Shown: positions 23,145 to 36,270 of the stretch, piece by piece
How the letters are laid out: each line of letters opens with the position of its first letter
Position numbering within the stretch: the first letter of the stretch is position 1
DNA from: Rhopalosiphum padi
Taxonomy: Eukaryota > Arthropoda > Insecta > Hemiptera > Aphididae
DNA length: 64,000 nt
NCBI RefSeq assembly: GCF_020882245.1
Contig: NC_083599.1
Coordinates: forward strand, 72,771,745-72,835,744
Direction of reading: 5' to 3'
The notes under the pieces: generated by a model
Seen by the model: the letters and a program-made list of their open reading frames with translations, nothing else
Told to the model about the DNA's origin: nothing
The model's database searches: none
Translations under genes and position numbers: made by a program

Positions 23145-25085
23145 TGTTTCTATGACATTATCATTTAAGCAAAAAGAATGAACAAACAATCGGTATTTAG
23201 ATAACTTTGATTCAATAAACATACATACAGATGTATGGCTACTGTAGTCGACTCCTTTAATGAGTTAAGTGTGTATCTTATAGCCCGCTAAGAAATATAG
23301 GAAACCAATGGCGGCTATTAGTATAGCTTATCAGTATGACCACACTATTTCTCTCAAGTGATACACCAATGGATTTTCGTCGAATATTATTTAAAAAAAA
23401 CGACATAAAACCATTCGACAAAAGAAGAAAGAAAGACAAATTTTATCAATGTCTCTCATTTTAACAGCGGTCTTATCATAAATTTTATGTTGTTATTATT
23501 ATTATATCTATGGTGTTTTGGCGCACAAATGTATGGTTTACCGCGGTTGCGGTGTAAGTTTTGCCAACCGGACCAATACATCTGCCGCCTAAATGTCGTC
23601 GTTTATCTGACTTCGTGAGTAGAAGGTTTTGGAGGCTAGACATGCATGGAGGTAAATAATTGTAACACGTAATTTTGGTGTCGGGCGCGTGTGCGTCGAA
23701 AGACGTTTTTATTGTAATGATATACGTCGTTGACATGAGTAGAAGTCGTGTGTGACTAGGCGTACAATTTTTGCCTTCCAGTCGGGTGCTCGATGCTCGG
23801 GCGTGCGGTTATAGCGTGGCGCACGCGAGTTCGTATGATAGTTCGTGAGCGGTTGCGCGTGAGCGCGAAAGCCGTCGAGTTCGGGTCGCGAGACCGGGGA
23901 CGTGTTGGTCGACGGGACGAGATCGGGTCGAAACCAGATTCGGCTTGAAAGTGCTCGTTCGCCGCGGAATCGCGAGATGTAACGGGACCGTGCGCGTCGT
24001 AGCGCGTACCGGGCATGTCGTGTCGGTGGTCATTACATCTCGAAGGTGCGATCGTCGATGCGCGAGGTCGTGGTCCATACCCACGTGTAAAATGGCGCGG
24101 AACGTCGGGTTCGGGTCGGCGGTTAAAAGTTCGGTCGGACTGTCGCGGATGTGGCTCGGTCAAACGTCGTGAGCAAAGAGAAAGAGCTTTATGTCGCGAT
24201 AGGCGTCGTAACCTTTCGCCGGACGATTTGACGCGTACGGCGCGGAGTAGGGGCGCGATCGCTGCGTCGCGTCGATAAAAACATATATAAAATTCACAAT
24301 GGTCGCATACATATAAAAATATAAAAATGAATATAATTCAAATATTGAAGACGAATATAATATAAAAGGTATAATTCACGTATCGAAAATGGTAACGTCG
24401 GTCGGACAGGTCGACCAGTAAAGTGGTGACAATCGGTGTCGCCATAGTGTTAAGACCACTATAACCTCAAAATATTCTCTTATTCATTCCCGTATGACAA
24501 GCACAAAAGGCCTATCCATTCTTTATTATCTATGGTTGTTTGGTTTTAAAAGTGTAAATATTAATAAAAACCAAGATAGATTTTAGATCGAAATAATACG
24601 TATAATATAATAAAAAAAAATACAAAGATAAATATAATAATTACACAAAGAGAAATAATAAAAAAACACAAGGTGGTTTTTTGGCGACATACGCCCGAAA
24701 AGTGTGGAGGTGTGTTTTTTGTAGGATGTTACGGAGGTATATATTTTTTGGCCGACAACGATCGGCCCGTACGAATGTATATAATAAAAAAGGGAGGAGG
24801 TGGCGCGCAGCTGACGGCGGCTGACGCGCTACCGCGGTTACAGTACGTGGTACAGCCCGGTATTGTGGGTCGCCAAAGCTGTCTTCCGCGATGACGCGAC
24901 ATTTTTACGGCCCGTAGTGGGGCGATAACAAACAAAAATATCTAATCTGTTATCATTGATATTTTGGCGCGTTAATACCAAAAAATATATTACAGAATTA
25001 TTCTGTGTTAATACTTGTGTTTGTGGCGCGAAGACGATTCAAACCGATTTCCTTCTCGTTATCAACACAGGAAATGCCTAGCCGA
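23145..25085. repeat. THAP-upstream repeat block (copy 2), split
   Basis: The left half is 23145-23420 and the right half 24880-25085; each aligns to consecutive parts of 1722-2385 and 25122-25787. The sequence between, 23421-24879, is absent from the other copies and is an insertion. The right half carries TTTTACGGCCCG, ATTTTGGCGCG and TTATCAACACAGGAAA. Confidence 0.7.
23421..24879. other. Insertion with a CpG-rich island
   Basis: The core, about 23500-24290, is rich in CG dinucleotides (TCGCG, CGCG, TCGGTCGG), in strong contrast to the AT-rich surroundings. Overlapping Arg/Pro/Ser-rich frames are open on both strands, as expected from composition, and none shows a domain, so I do not call a gene. 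It interrupts a repeat block, so it arrived as an insertion or is the unaltered form that others lost. Candidates are the regulatory end of an LTR element or an unmethylated promoter island. Confidence 0.6.
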
Positions 25086-25121
25086 GATATTACGGGTTAA
25101 TATTAATTAAAATTTTACTTT

Positions 25122-25787
25122 TTAGTAACTATACATTATAATAATAATTTCTTAAATTCTCAATCTAGTCATAAATGCATTAATTTATCATTTATTCTGG
25201 ATTATTGGAATATTTTTCGTTTGATATGTGTTACTCTTTATTCTGGTTCAATTTATGGCAATTATATGCGATCTCATTTCAAATTTAATGTTTTTATGAC
25301 ATTGTCATTTAAGCAAAAATAATGAACAAACAATCGGTATTTAGATAACTTTGATTCAATAAACATACATACGGATGTATTGGCTACTGTAGTCGACTCC
25401 TTTAATGAGTTAAATGTGTATCTTATAGCCCGCTAAGAAATATAGGACACCAATGGCGGCATTCAGTATGACCACACTATTTCTATCAAGTGATACACCA
25501 ATGGATCTTCATCGTATATTATTTAAGAAAACGACATAAAACTATTCGACAAATTACCACAGTGGATTTTTGACGTGCTTTTCGATAACATGCATCGTAG
25601 TACAACGGGGGCTGTCTCCCGCGATGACGTGTTACATTTTTTACGGCCCATTAGCGGGTCGATAACAAACAAAAATATCTAATCTGTTATCATTTATATT
25701 TTGGCGCGTTAATACTTGTGATTGTGGCGCGAAGACGATTCAAACCGATAACCTTCTCGTTATCAACACAGGAAACGCTTAGCCGAG
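25122..25787. repeat. THAP-upstream repeat block (copy 3)
   Basis: Near-identical to 1722-2385, including the last part TTATCAACACAGGAAACGCTTA. Here the THAP exon is absent and the block continues with GCCGAGATTTTACGGG, sequence also seen at the end of copy 2 (25082-25099). It lies 0.9 kb upstream of ING3 copy B. Confidence 0.75.
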
Positions 25788-26395
25788 ATTTTACGGGTTG
25801 GAAAGCAGAAAGAAATTGTAAATACGACTTTAACGTATATGTTGGACCATAAGTTTGCGAAATGACAAACTGGTAATAATACACGGCAGAAATAAATGAA
25901 ATAATAAAGTAATAAATAAACAACACAACGAATGATGGACGATACTAAACATTGTGAAGGCGACACGGTATTTTCTTTTTCTCCATTGCCACGAAAAGGA
26001 CCTTTAATTTATTTTAATAACCGGTCTCATGAATTGAAATCGAATCCGTGATGGAAGGCGTTGGTGACTGTACATACTCGTTATTGCAATAAACTCTATA
26101 CAATTTATATAATTTTTTTAACGGCCGTCTTGTATACAAAGGAATTACATACTTTCTTAATATTCACTCGGTCAATTATTCGCACCCATTTCGGATCATG
26201 ACGTGAAAATGTATAATATTAGTAATTTTGGCAGAATAGCTAATAGTTATGGAAGGCTAATGAATAGCGCAGTCATAGACCCGTGTTTGTTTAATATTAT
26301 TTTTAAGATTAGAGTTAAGGCCACTTGTTTGCGTTTATCCTGTTATCAGCTACAATACTTATCAAACCATTGCTTCATCGTTAGTAGTGCATTCC
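25788..26395. other. Spacer upstream of ING3 copy B duplication
   Basis: About 600 bases with no recognised gene. The short open frames here show no domain. Confidence 0.4.
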
Positions 26396-26707
26396 TAAAC
26401 CACATTTTAACAGTCGTATAATATTTATTTGATCTTTGTTTTTTTTTGAGGTTAGAGTCCGGACCACTTGTTGGCGTCTATCTGCTTACTACCGTGACTA
26501 GTACTATCGTAAGCCATCGTTATACCCGCAGTAAAAATTTTGCCGGTTTAAGATATTGCCGACAGCTATAATTTTACATAAATTTTCTGGACGTGGAATG
26601 TGGAAACGATAATAGGCATTATTACTCTGCGTGACATACTTGGTACCTAGTCTACTCTAATCTGTATACTACGAATAGCTGTTGTTTCTTCTCTAAAAAT
26701 CATTACG

Positions 26708-29236
26708 ATGATGTACTTCGAAGACTTCCTTGAAAGTAAGTTTTTAAGTTAAAATATTCTAAAACGACAGAGCCTCTGATTCATGTTATAATATTGTTTT
26801 GTTCAAGAACTCAATTTATTGCCGCAGGAGATTCTAGACCACACTTCTGAAGTTGGACAACTGGACCTAAATGTGAAAAGTATATAAATATTATTGATTA
26901 TCAATTAACACAATTTATTCAACAAATAATTTATTTGACATCGATTGAAGAATTGTTAAACTTACTTCTCGTGTTAATAGTTTCTGCTTTAATTGCTGAT
27001 TAATTTTCTTTTCTAATTTTTTAATTTTTTATCTTCTACCGATTGATTGCGCTCTTCCGTTTGTACTACTCTATAACTATACTTTTATTTTAGACAATAT
27101 TATATTCCCGTAATAAATGGACGATGTAAAAGTGGTGTAATAACGACCAAAAACCCTTTAAAAAAAGTAATATATTATTAAAAATAACTAGGTATGTAAT
27201 ATAAATAATAAAATAAAATAAATAAATACTAAAACACTTGTGCCATGTCTCTTAGAAATGCATTAAATGTGTCACTTTTATTTAATCCTCTCCACCACGT
27301 TTCAATGAGATACCTGTAATAGTTATTATGTTTATATAAATAATTTATTTTATTATGCTATTAAGTTATACCTTGGAAGTAAGTCTGGAGTTGTACCACA
27401 CATATTTTTCACAGTTTTTAGTCTCAACGGGTGCCACAAACATTCAATTTTTTGGGCATGTGCCTTAGAGAGGGTAGAGCGCTTACAACAAGCGTCCCGT
27501 AATTTCCGATAGACCGCAATCTACGGTAGAACTCATACGACAAGATAGCCTCTACTACATATATTTTAATCCGAGGATCCATTTTTTTACAATGTTAGTA
27601 ACAGTAACCTAGTAATATTAGTAAATACCTACTTAATCCAATGATTTCAATGATAAAATATATTTTATATCATGAACTTTGAAATTAATATTTTTTGTCA
27701 CAAATTTAACTGTGCAATTTTTTATTTAGTAGAGGTACCTATCTATACCTTACAAACAAAAAATAATTTTGAGTGCCAATCAGTATCTTTTTTTTGATTT
27801 AAGAAGTGTACCAATGTCAAGTATAAAACATTAATTTTTTATTTAGTTTTTTAACTTTTTATTTTTTTTCTAAAACAGGGCGTCAGGTAATTAAATAAAT
27901 TATAGTTATACTATACATAATAAAAATGAGTATTTTATCAAATGGATTTAAGATAATATTTTAATTTATTGATGAAAGATACTGTATTTTATAATTAGTT
28001 GGGTTATCTATTTATTGTGAAAATTTACTGTATTCCTCCAATTTATGCTTAAAAGGACAGTACATGTTAATAAGTTGTTTGTATAAAAAAAAAAATTATT
28101 CAGTCTATAATCTTAGTATAGAAAAATTTGACTGTGCCATGGTATTTTATGTTTTATTTTTATGTTAATAATACAAAAACAAATAAATATTCAAGTATAC
28201 TTGGAAAATCATAAAAATAACGGTATATAATAATAATATAATAATAATAATAATAATAATAATTAATAACTACATTGCTCAATCAGTTTTTTACTGTAAA
28301 AATTGATTTCTTGTTTAAAACAATTCTTTACCGCAAGAAAATCATTTATTCATAAAATTTTTATAATTACCTAACCACCAATTAAGGTACTGATACAAGA
28401 CTGCTTTTCAGGTACTTTTAATTAGTATATAAGTATACAAAGATTTTAATTTACATTCAATTTAACTTTATCACAGATCTTAAAATGTGGTTATTTGTTA
28501 ATTCTTAACATGTTCTTTTATTTCTTGCATAGGTTAGACTGGCCTACAGTCTTATGATCAGCCAATGTTAATGAGCCCACTTTAAACAGTAGGATCTTTC
28601 TATACTTAATAAGTTATAAATTAATGTTTGGTATTCACTTCTAACAGTTCTATCTATATAATATTTTGTATTAAAAACATATCTTATTAATATATTTTAT
28701 TGGTAATATAGGTTTTGATAAATATTTAATAAATTAGCACTTACAAGTTCATTATTAATGTATCAATATTAGCGATAATGATACATTTGGGTAATTTATA
28801 AATATTATTTATTTTATACAATGTCGTAATACTTATCTATTTGTACTATAATAACATTCAAAATTACTGTTTTAAATTTATAATCTAATTTAAAATATTA
28901 ATTAAGATTGTTTTTTTAGGAAAAGGAAAAATAAAGTTTATTCCATTTAAATACAAATTAAATTAAAATAAATGTAATAATTATCTTTTTAAACATTTAA
29001 TTGTTAGTTATGTTTACAATATCTCATTGCCATCATGCAAAAAGTGGCCTAGTGATTTTTTTTTAAATTTAAAATTTTTAAAAAATTTTAACTCGCTCTA
29101 TAATTTAACGCTGACTAAGTTGTTATGCTGGCATATAAAACGTAACAAAGTGAAACAACATATGGAGTTAAATAAATTTAAAATTAAAAATATTAAATTA
29201 TAAATATTATTACTAACAACTTTTTGCCTGACGGTG

Positions 29237-29272
<36 letters not shown>

Positions 29273-32200
29273 GTTTATAAATTTGTGTCTGATTTCAGCC
29301 ACCATGAATTATTTAAAAGAAAATGTAGATGTTTTGTTTTCAATTGCTGATACTATGAATACAGATGACTTGGATGCTGAATTTAAAAAAATTATGGAAA
29401 TTGGCGACAAAGCTCTTAAGCAATCTGGTAATATAATCATGTTTTTATTTAATACAATTTGATTTAATAATCCTTAACTTTAAACCTTACTGGATTATTA
29501 AATTTTAATGTTTAATTTTAGATGAAAAAATTCAATTGGTTAACAAGTTGCATAAATTAATGGCTAAATATAAAAATCAATTAGATATTGATTTAGATAA
29601 ATTTAAAATGGATTTGGAAGCTGATGAAGTGGGCATCACTGAACAAATTGAAAAAAGTAATAATTAAATATACATATTTTAATTTACTTAGTTTCGCATA
29701 ACTATTAGATGTTTTTATATTTTCCTTTGATAATTATATTTACTCCAACTATTAACTGGCTAGTAATCTTAGTATTAAAGATTGATTAAACATGATTATA
29801 TTTGAGAAATATGATTGACATAATTATAATAGTAGTCGGTAGATATATTTGTTTAAATTAAGGAATGGATTTTATTGAAATCACATATTCTTATCAAGTT
29901 GTAATATTTGATAATATCTGGTCAAATTTAAATATGTTTCATCATTTCATGTATTTCTCAGTAAATTGGTGGTAATATAATTTTATATATTCTCACAAAT
30001 TTGGGTATAAATTTAAATTTTTTTATATATTTATATATATATTGTAAATATGACCATTTTTGTAAATATTTGGGTAATATTTGATTTTTTTCAATGTGTT
30101 TTTAAATTTTGTTTTATTTTACGTTCTGTATTTCATTATTATGCTGTACTATTTTACTAGCTAATATAACCAGCTAAATTTTCAATAGTTCAAATAATTT
30201 ATCAACAGCATAAAATATGATAATATATTTTTACTTTTCCTCTGAATTTAATAAACAACAAATATTTAGTTAAGTTACATATTTTGATTTTCTTTTTTAC
30301 GATAAAATCTGTTCTATTATTATCAGGTAATAATTTGTTTATATATTTCATATACTTTCCAAAATCTCTAGGCTAATTCATCTTAAAAGACTTCTAAACA
30401 ATCTTTATTGGCTATGCCTTTTGAAATCATACTCTCTTTCTACAACTTCTCTAACCACTTATATTTCATTAATATTTATGATATCATAGTTTATGTGCTT
30501 TATTGATTTAAGATCCTTGAAATTATATTTTTAGAATTTTCCAATATTTCATACCCTGAATAGACATTTATTTATATAATTAACATCCTCGTATTTTAAT
30601 AATTTAATAATTTTTAGTTCTGTTATGTATGTACATAATACAAAAATTGATATAATTTCAATGTATTATAATTATTTTTGTTAAATGATAATGTTCATCA
30701 AGTATAATATGATATAATATTTTTAATAATTTAGTTTTTTCTTCATATAAAATAAAATGATAAATTAAAGTGAATGAAAGTAGTTAAGTTGCATTTTATC
30801 CATCATTTACAGTACTTTTTAATTTAGAGTTACCTAATCTATTTTTGACAAAACATACTTATGTATAAATACTTAAGCTTTGAAAACTAATTTAAAATTA
30901 TTTAGAATAATTGTCCTATATTTATGAATTCATTCCAGACAAACAATGGATTGAGAGATTTAAAAATAACTAGACTTAAGAGGTTATACCTGCATGTGTT
31001 GTGTCTGTCTTACTAATGTAGATCATAGCGAATTTACTATAAATAGTATAATATGTGCCTACCCTGTTATTTATTTAAAATATAAAATAAATAGTCAATT
31101 TTTTTTTATTGTAAATAGTATTTATATTTAATTAATTTATATATATTATATTAGTTATAATTGGTAGTCATTAATACTTATTTTGTATTTAATTTTGATA
31201 CTAACAAGAATTCCACAATAATGTACTATTAATCATTGTCTAAAATAGTATTTAATACTTTTAGGTAAACAATCTTTTAAATATATTAAAAGAATATTTA
31301 TTTGCAGATAATGATATATTAATTTTATGAATTAATTATAATCTATTGTGTTACTGTATTACAATTATTGTATGTAATGGGAGATTTCTTTAATAATTAT
31401 TACTAATGTTAATAAACCAGTATCATATATTATATTTACAAAACAGGATACTATATAAATCTTTAAAAACATCTATTTAATCGCACAATTCTTTTTTTAT
31501 TTAAAAAAGAACCGCATTACATTATATATATATGTACACATACATTTTGATGAAAATAATATTTATTCATGTATTGCAGAGGTAGAGGATGAATTATTGA
31601 ACAGCAGTTTCAGTGAAAAGTTTATTGCAATAGATTCAAATTCTTCTAGCAGAGGTGGTTTAGATTTACAAGTCAATGCAATTCCTACCAACTCTCAAAT
31701 GGATCAAATTCCATTACACTATACTTTGGAACATATGGAAGATGGTAGCTCAGTAGTTTCAGCTCCTGCGCCCAAAGTTAAGGTTACTCCAAAAAAGGTA
31801 TTATTAAAGTTAGAAAAATGGTTACCACTATGCTATACATTACATACCAAGTGGGTTATTGAACACAACATATGTGTTAAATTTGAATTCAATGATACAT
31901 ATAGTTTACGTTTAGTTATGAAAAAATATTGTGATAATGAACATCATACACCATATCGAGTAATTAACTCGTAGGTATGTAATTTTGCCCAAATTAGAAT
32001 TTAAAATTTCTATGGAAAACCAGATTGTGCATACATAGGTGATTAATATTTTTATACAGAAAAACAGAAAATAGAACAACTTATGGGGGACTTGATGTAT
32101 AATTTTCTAGAACTTTGACCCAATGAATAATTTTTATTGTCATTGTAGAAAAAAAATTAAATCATGTGTAGAACATGTAAATATTAACATTAAGTCAACA

Positions 32201-33450
32201 TTTCCAGTATATATGGTCATTCGTTTAATCATTTTTGATTTACAACAAAATTACAAAATAGATTTTGTCAAAAATTAGTTTTGCTTAAAAATGCTAGTTT
32301 TTCCTTAATTTTTTTGTTTGTTATTCCCAGTTATATATATATATATATATTTATATAAAAAATACCAGTTGGTTTAGGTTAGGTTAGATTACCATGTTAT
32401 GGAAATTAAAATTTTTCTAAATATATTTAAGATTCTGACTAGTTTCTGATTTCATAACAAATTATAAGATTATAATATTAATATTATAATAAAATATTGT
32501 TAATGTTGTTATCATTAAATGTCTAGTCTTTAAATCCCTACATTCTTAATTAAATGATTAATGAGCACATATTATTTTTTTATACTCGATTTATTACTAC
32601 ATTTTTTGTACTTGCTGATAATACAATATTGGATATGATCATCAAAATATAGCTTAATAGGTCTAGTGAATATAATCAGTTAATTTATTTATTTAATTTA
32701 TTCTATTTAGTATTAATATTTTATTGAATTTTTTTTAGTCAGTTAAAGGTCCTAAACCAGTGAAACCAAATACATCTATTAAAGCAAACAATCGGAACAA
32801 AACAAATGCAGTGACTGCAGGTGCATTATCGTCAGGATTGCCTATTAGCAATAAATTACAACGTCCAAAAAAATATAAAAAACGTTCGAAGCAAGTATTA
32901 AATATAAAATAAAAGTAACACTATCATATATTTTTTTTAAAGAATTGTTTTTATTCACAATTTATATATATTCTATATTAACTAAATTTGAACAGAACAT
33001 AAAAAAAAAAATTCTTGAAGATCACATGAGTAAAGGAAATATTCATTGATGTATATGTATATATCATTTGATATTACTCTACAATTATTTAACTTAACTC
33101 GATTTTTTAACATTTTAATAACAATTGTTTTTCAGAAATTTTAAACAAGTAATAGTTAACAATTCGTTAACTGATGGAGATAATATGACTGATCCAGACA
33201 GCCGTCGTTATTGCATATGTAATGATATAGCTTATAGCAAAATGATTGGATGTGATAATAATAAGGTAATTATTATAATAAGAGTTATAAAAAAATGTAT
33301 ATATTATGATTATATGTGTATTTGTATAATTTATATTTTTGGATTTAGTGCCCTTATGAATGGTTTCATTTTAAATGTGTTGGTATTAAGTCTAAACCAA
33401 GTGGAAAATGGTTTTGTCCAATATGCACTAATCAACTTAACTCCGTCTAA
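26708..33450 (+). CDS. Ing3: ING3-like PHD-finger protein, copy B
   Basis: Exons by eye: 26708-26735, 26808-26879, 29299-29427, 29522-29656, 31580-31797, 32739-32890, 33136-33265 and 33349-33450, total 966 nt or 321 residues, no stop. Domains are as in copy A: ING N-terminal domain, basic linker, PHD finger with all eight ligands (CIC, CDNNKC, HFKC, CPIC). Amino acid changes against copy A include Glu to Asp and Val to Ala in exon 3 and Lys to Asn in exon 6. After CPICTN the tail is QLNSV rather than KFNKKTMKI because the sequence diverges at 33432. The GC-AG sixth intron is kept. Intron 2 is enlarged by 1.9 kb with a Merlin-like remnant. Both copies look translatable; which one is ancestral is unclear. 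Confidence 0.83.
27038..28970. other. Extra block in ING3 copy B intron 2
   Basis: Copy A joins the flanking sequence with a few bases (around 13738-13745) where copy B has about 1.9 kb. No clear inverted ends or target duplication was seen, so it could be an insertion in B or a deletion in A. It contains a minus-strand transposase remnant near 27229-27475 and an (ATA)n tract near 28236-28262; the rest is AT-rich without features. Confidence 0.65.
27229..27475 (-). pseudogene. Merlin/IS1595-like transposase, C-terminal fragment
   Basis: Two minus-strand exons join in frame across a small intron (27371-27315): AHAQKIECLWHPLRLK then CGTTPDLLPRYLIETWWRG, NKSDTFNAFLRDM and a stop at 27229. The pattern 'H-x-x-x-I-E-x-L-W...L-x-x-Y-L-x-E-x-W-R' is characteristic of the C-terminal end of ISXO2-like (IS1595/Merlin) DDE transposases. 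The upstream catalytic part was not found, so this is a fragment. Confidence 0.55.
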
Positions 33451-34841
33451 CAAACGTACATTTTAAAAACCGTTTAACATGAGCAAAAACTACTAGGGTT
33501 GTAGTAATCCTAGTTAAAAAAAACAAATTTTCACACCATAAAAATGAAAACATTGTTCGTGCAAAATCGTTTCTAATTTTTTAATTTCACTTATATGAAA
33601 AAAGTTCTTATAATTTCAAAATCCCTTATTTTTGTGTTTTTCAAACTTGAATACCTAACTTTTTTTGTAGTTCTGATAACGACAAAATATAAAATCTCCT
33701 CTTTCTATACCTATAGTGTTAAAATTGGTTTGTTTAATTTAGTAGTTTTTGCCCGCGTGAAACAGTTTTTACTATGTTGTACGTTTTGTATTTTGTAAGA
33801 CTGAGACAATGTGCATACACATGAAGCGTCTTCTTAATGAGATATCAAATTGTCAACCAGTTTGTTGTCATATTTAAATTATTACCTATTAACCCAAAAT
33901 GTCAATGTTAATGTTTTCATATTTTACATTTATTTTTTTGTATATTATATTTTGTACGAAGAAGTTTATATTTTGAAATTTTTTTTGTAGATATTATATG
34001 TTTGTATATTTTGTGTTTTTAGCTTTTATGATTTATACGAGCCCTAATTATTATCAAAAAATACTTAAATGATCATAATAATACTTATTTTTAATTTTTT
34101 TTTCTTGGGTAATTCCAAAGATATTGAAACTACAATATATAATATAATGAATCATTTATAATAATTGTTAATTTTATTATTACTTTATTAGTAGTACTAG
34201 ATATTATACCAATGTTATCATAATATATAGTACAATTAATAATAAGTGCTTTTTCGTGGAGATACCAAGACTCAAGAGCAAGTAGTTTATATGAAATTGT
34301 TTTAGCGATAATTTTATGTTATAACTGTTAAAAGTTTACTAAAATGTTTTTTTCTATCACTAACCGACTTTTCAACGGTTTGGTGTTTCTGGGGTTCTAC
34401 GACAAAATATCACAGTAAAAATATCCCGTCTAAATAATAACTTAAAATGCTAACCTTTATCATAAAAGTTGTAATTAGAAGTACCTAATAATCGAAATTG
34501 TCTAAAGTGAATTTGTGTTATTTATTATTTTGATAATGGTAGGTATAGTGTATCATTTTATATCATTACCTTCAACGCATGTCGTGAACTAATAGTCTTA
34601 AATGAAATTATTTAATTAGGTAATTGTTTCCTATTCTATAAATGCTGATAATAATTGTATTGTATTAATATCTTTATACAATATGTAACTTTAATAAAAA
34701 GGTTTAAGTTTTAAATTAATATTTACGCTGGATATTTTGTTTTTGGGATATTTTAACGTTTCCCGTGTTTCCGATACCCCCGATAATACATCAGCTTTTA
34801 ATATAAATATATTTTTAGATCATTTGGACAATGAACTAAAC
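33433..34841. other. Unique sequence replacing the ING3 copy B 3' end
   Basis: Sequence from 33433 departs from copy A within the last codons of ING3. Part of it (34240-34430) is the inverse of 21030-21200 downstream of copy A. An open frame at 33595-33798 is hydrophobic and Phe-rich but has no known domain. No inverted ends were found. Confidence 0.5.
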
Positions 34842-35037
34842 CATTGGTTTTCAACCTGTGCGTCGCGGCTCGCAGGGGCGTCATTGGTTATTATCAAAAA
34901 AGACCGCGTCCGTAGTATTAACTAAAAATAAAATTGTAAACATTTTTTTATTATTATTATCATTATTCGTATGGGAGCCGTATATTTTAATCCAAAATCA
35001 AAAGGAGCCGTGGACCCAAAAAGGTTGAAAACCACTG
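34842..35037. mobile_element. hAT-type MITE
   Basis: A 196-bp element starts CATTGGTTTTCAACCTGTG and ends AAAAGGTTGAAAACCACTG, inverted ends with one mismatch near the tip. A perfect 8-bp duplication AACTAAAC lies at 34834-34841 and 35038-35045. It is non-coding. Confidence 0.9.
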
Positions 35038-35657
35038 AACTAAACTATATGCCATATCACTAAATAGTCAGACAATCGCTTTCTTTTGGAACTTCCACGA
35101 AAATTTGTTGCTTCTTTGGATTTGTGTTAGCTTGTTTAATGGCTGATGTGTGTTAAGGGGCCTCGCTACGGTTATTATTAAAGGGACATCATTTAGGCAA
35201 TTCATAATCTCATCTTAGCCGCCTGAGATCTATGTGTTAGTTGTAAATGATTATTAGTGTAAGTGAAATGCGATGCGGGTACCGACTGGAGTACGCGCAT
35301 GCACATGTCAATAACTCGATAATAATAAAAATTCACGATACGAATTTTATGACAACTTACTTATTGATTAGACAAAATTAAAGTTAGTTAACGTTGTCTG
35401 ATCTTAATTCTGAAAATAAATTTAAATTCAGCAGAAAAATGTCTGTAGAACGTACGAAACATTTTGGTTGTAATTTTAATTTTAAATTTAATATTATGAT
35501 TTGAAAAAATTCATATTTTCAAGTTTGTATAACCACTTCATTAGAATATAAGATTTCATTTTTGCAAAGTATTCCGTACGATCTATAGACAATTTTCTGC
35601 CGAGTTCGGAATTTTTTCAAAATCAAAATCGGACATCTTAACCCTACACTGCACAAT

Positions 35658-35673
35658 GTTCCACATTTGGAAC
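35658..35673. repeat. piggyBac subterminal palindrome 1
   Basis: GTTCCACATTTGGAAC, 16 bases inside the left end, preceded by GCACAAT and followed by AATTAA. Likely a transposase binding site by position; this is inference. Confidence 0.65.
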
Positions 35674-36003
35674 AATTAATAAGCCGTTAATATTGGCTCT
35701 TGTTTTGTTGATATGATTTTAATGTGTAGTTTTAATGAATCTGTATAGATGTCGCTAGCTATGTTTCCAGAAAACATTATCCTATATCGTATGTGTGTGC
35801 TATAAACCTGTTCCAAAACGGCATAAGTACTAATTTCAAAATGTTCATTTTTCCCTTTTTTAAAGTAATTAAAATAAAATCAAGGAGGTTACATAAAAAA
35901 AAAAAAAAACACCAATGGTTAGCTTATCTTCTGGTCTATAAAAAATAATATTGACTTGGCTGCTAATATGAGTTTATAAATAGCAATTCACATAAATACA
36001 ATT

Positions 36004-36019
36004 GTTCCATATCTGGAAC
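36004..36019. repeat. piggyBac subterminal palindrome 2
   Basis: GTTCCATATCTGGAAC in the 5' untranslated region, with CAATT before and ATTGAG after, i.e. inverted relative to copies 1 and 3. Confidence 0.65.
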
Positions 36020-36270
36020 ATTGAGCGCAAGAAGTACATAATATAAAAAATATTATCGCTCTTGTATGTACTATAATTAATAATAGTATTACGTATTAGT
36101 ACGTGTTTACGACGTTTACGTTCGACAGTTTTACGTATATATAAATAATTAAAAAGTTAAATCAATTATTTTAACTATTGATTATATTATTTATGTTTAT
36201 TTTATTATAATAACATACTTATTAATTATATTTGGTGATAAATCTCTGTTGGTTATTTAATAAATTATAA

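Larger units (their letters stand above)
26396..34770 (+). repeat. Segmental duplication, arm B (holds ING3 copy B)
   Basis: Counterpart of arm A. The match starts at TAAACCACATTTTAACAGTC on both sides. It contains the extra block 27038-28970 in intron 2 and lacks the transposon present in arm A's last intron. Past 33432 the sequence diverges for about 1.2 kb, then a weaker match resumes near 34650. Confidence 0.9.

Noticed and set aside
23756..24278. Overlapping Arg/Pro-rich open frames on both strands
   Set aside because: They follow from the CpG-rich composition, overlap one another in different frames and show no domain.
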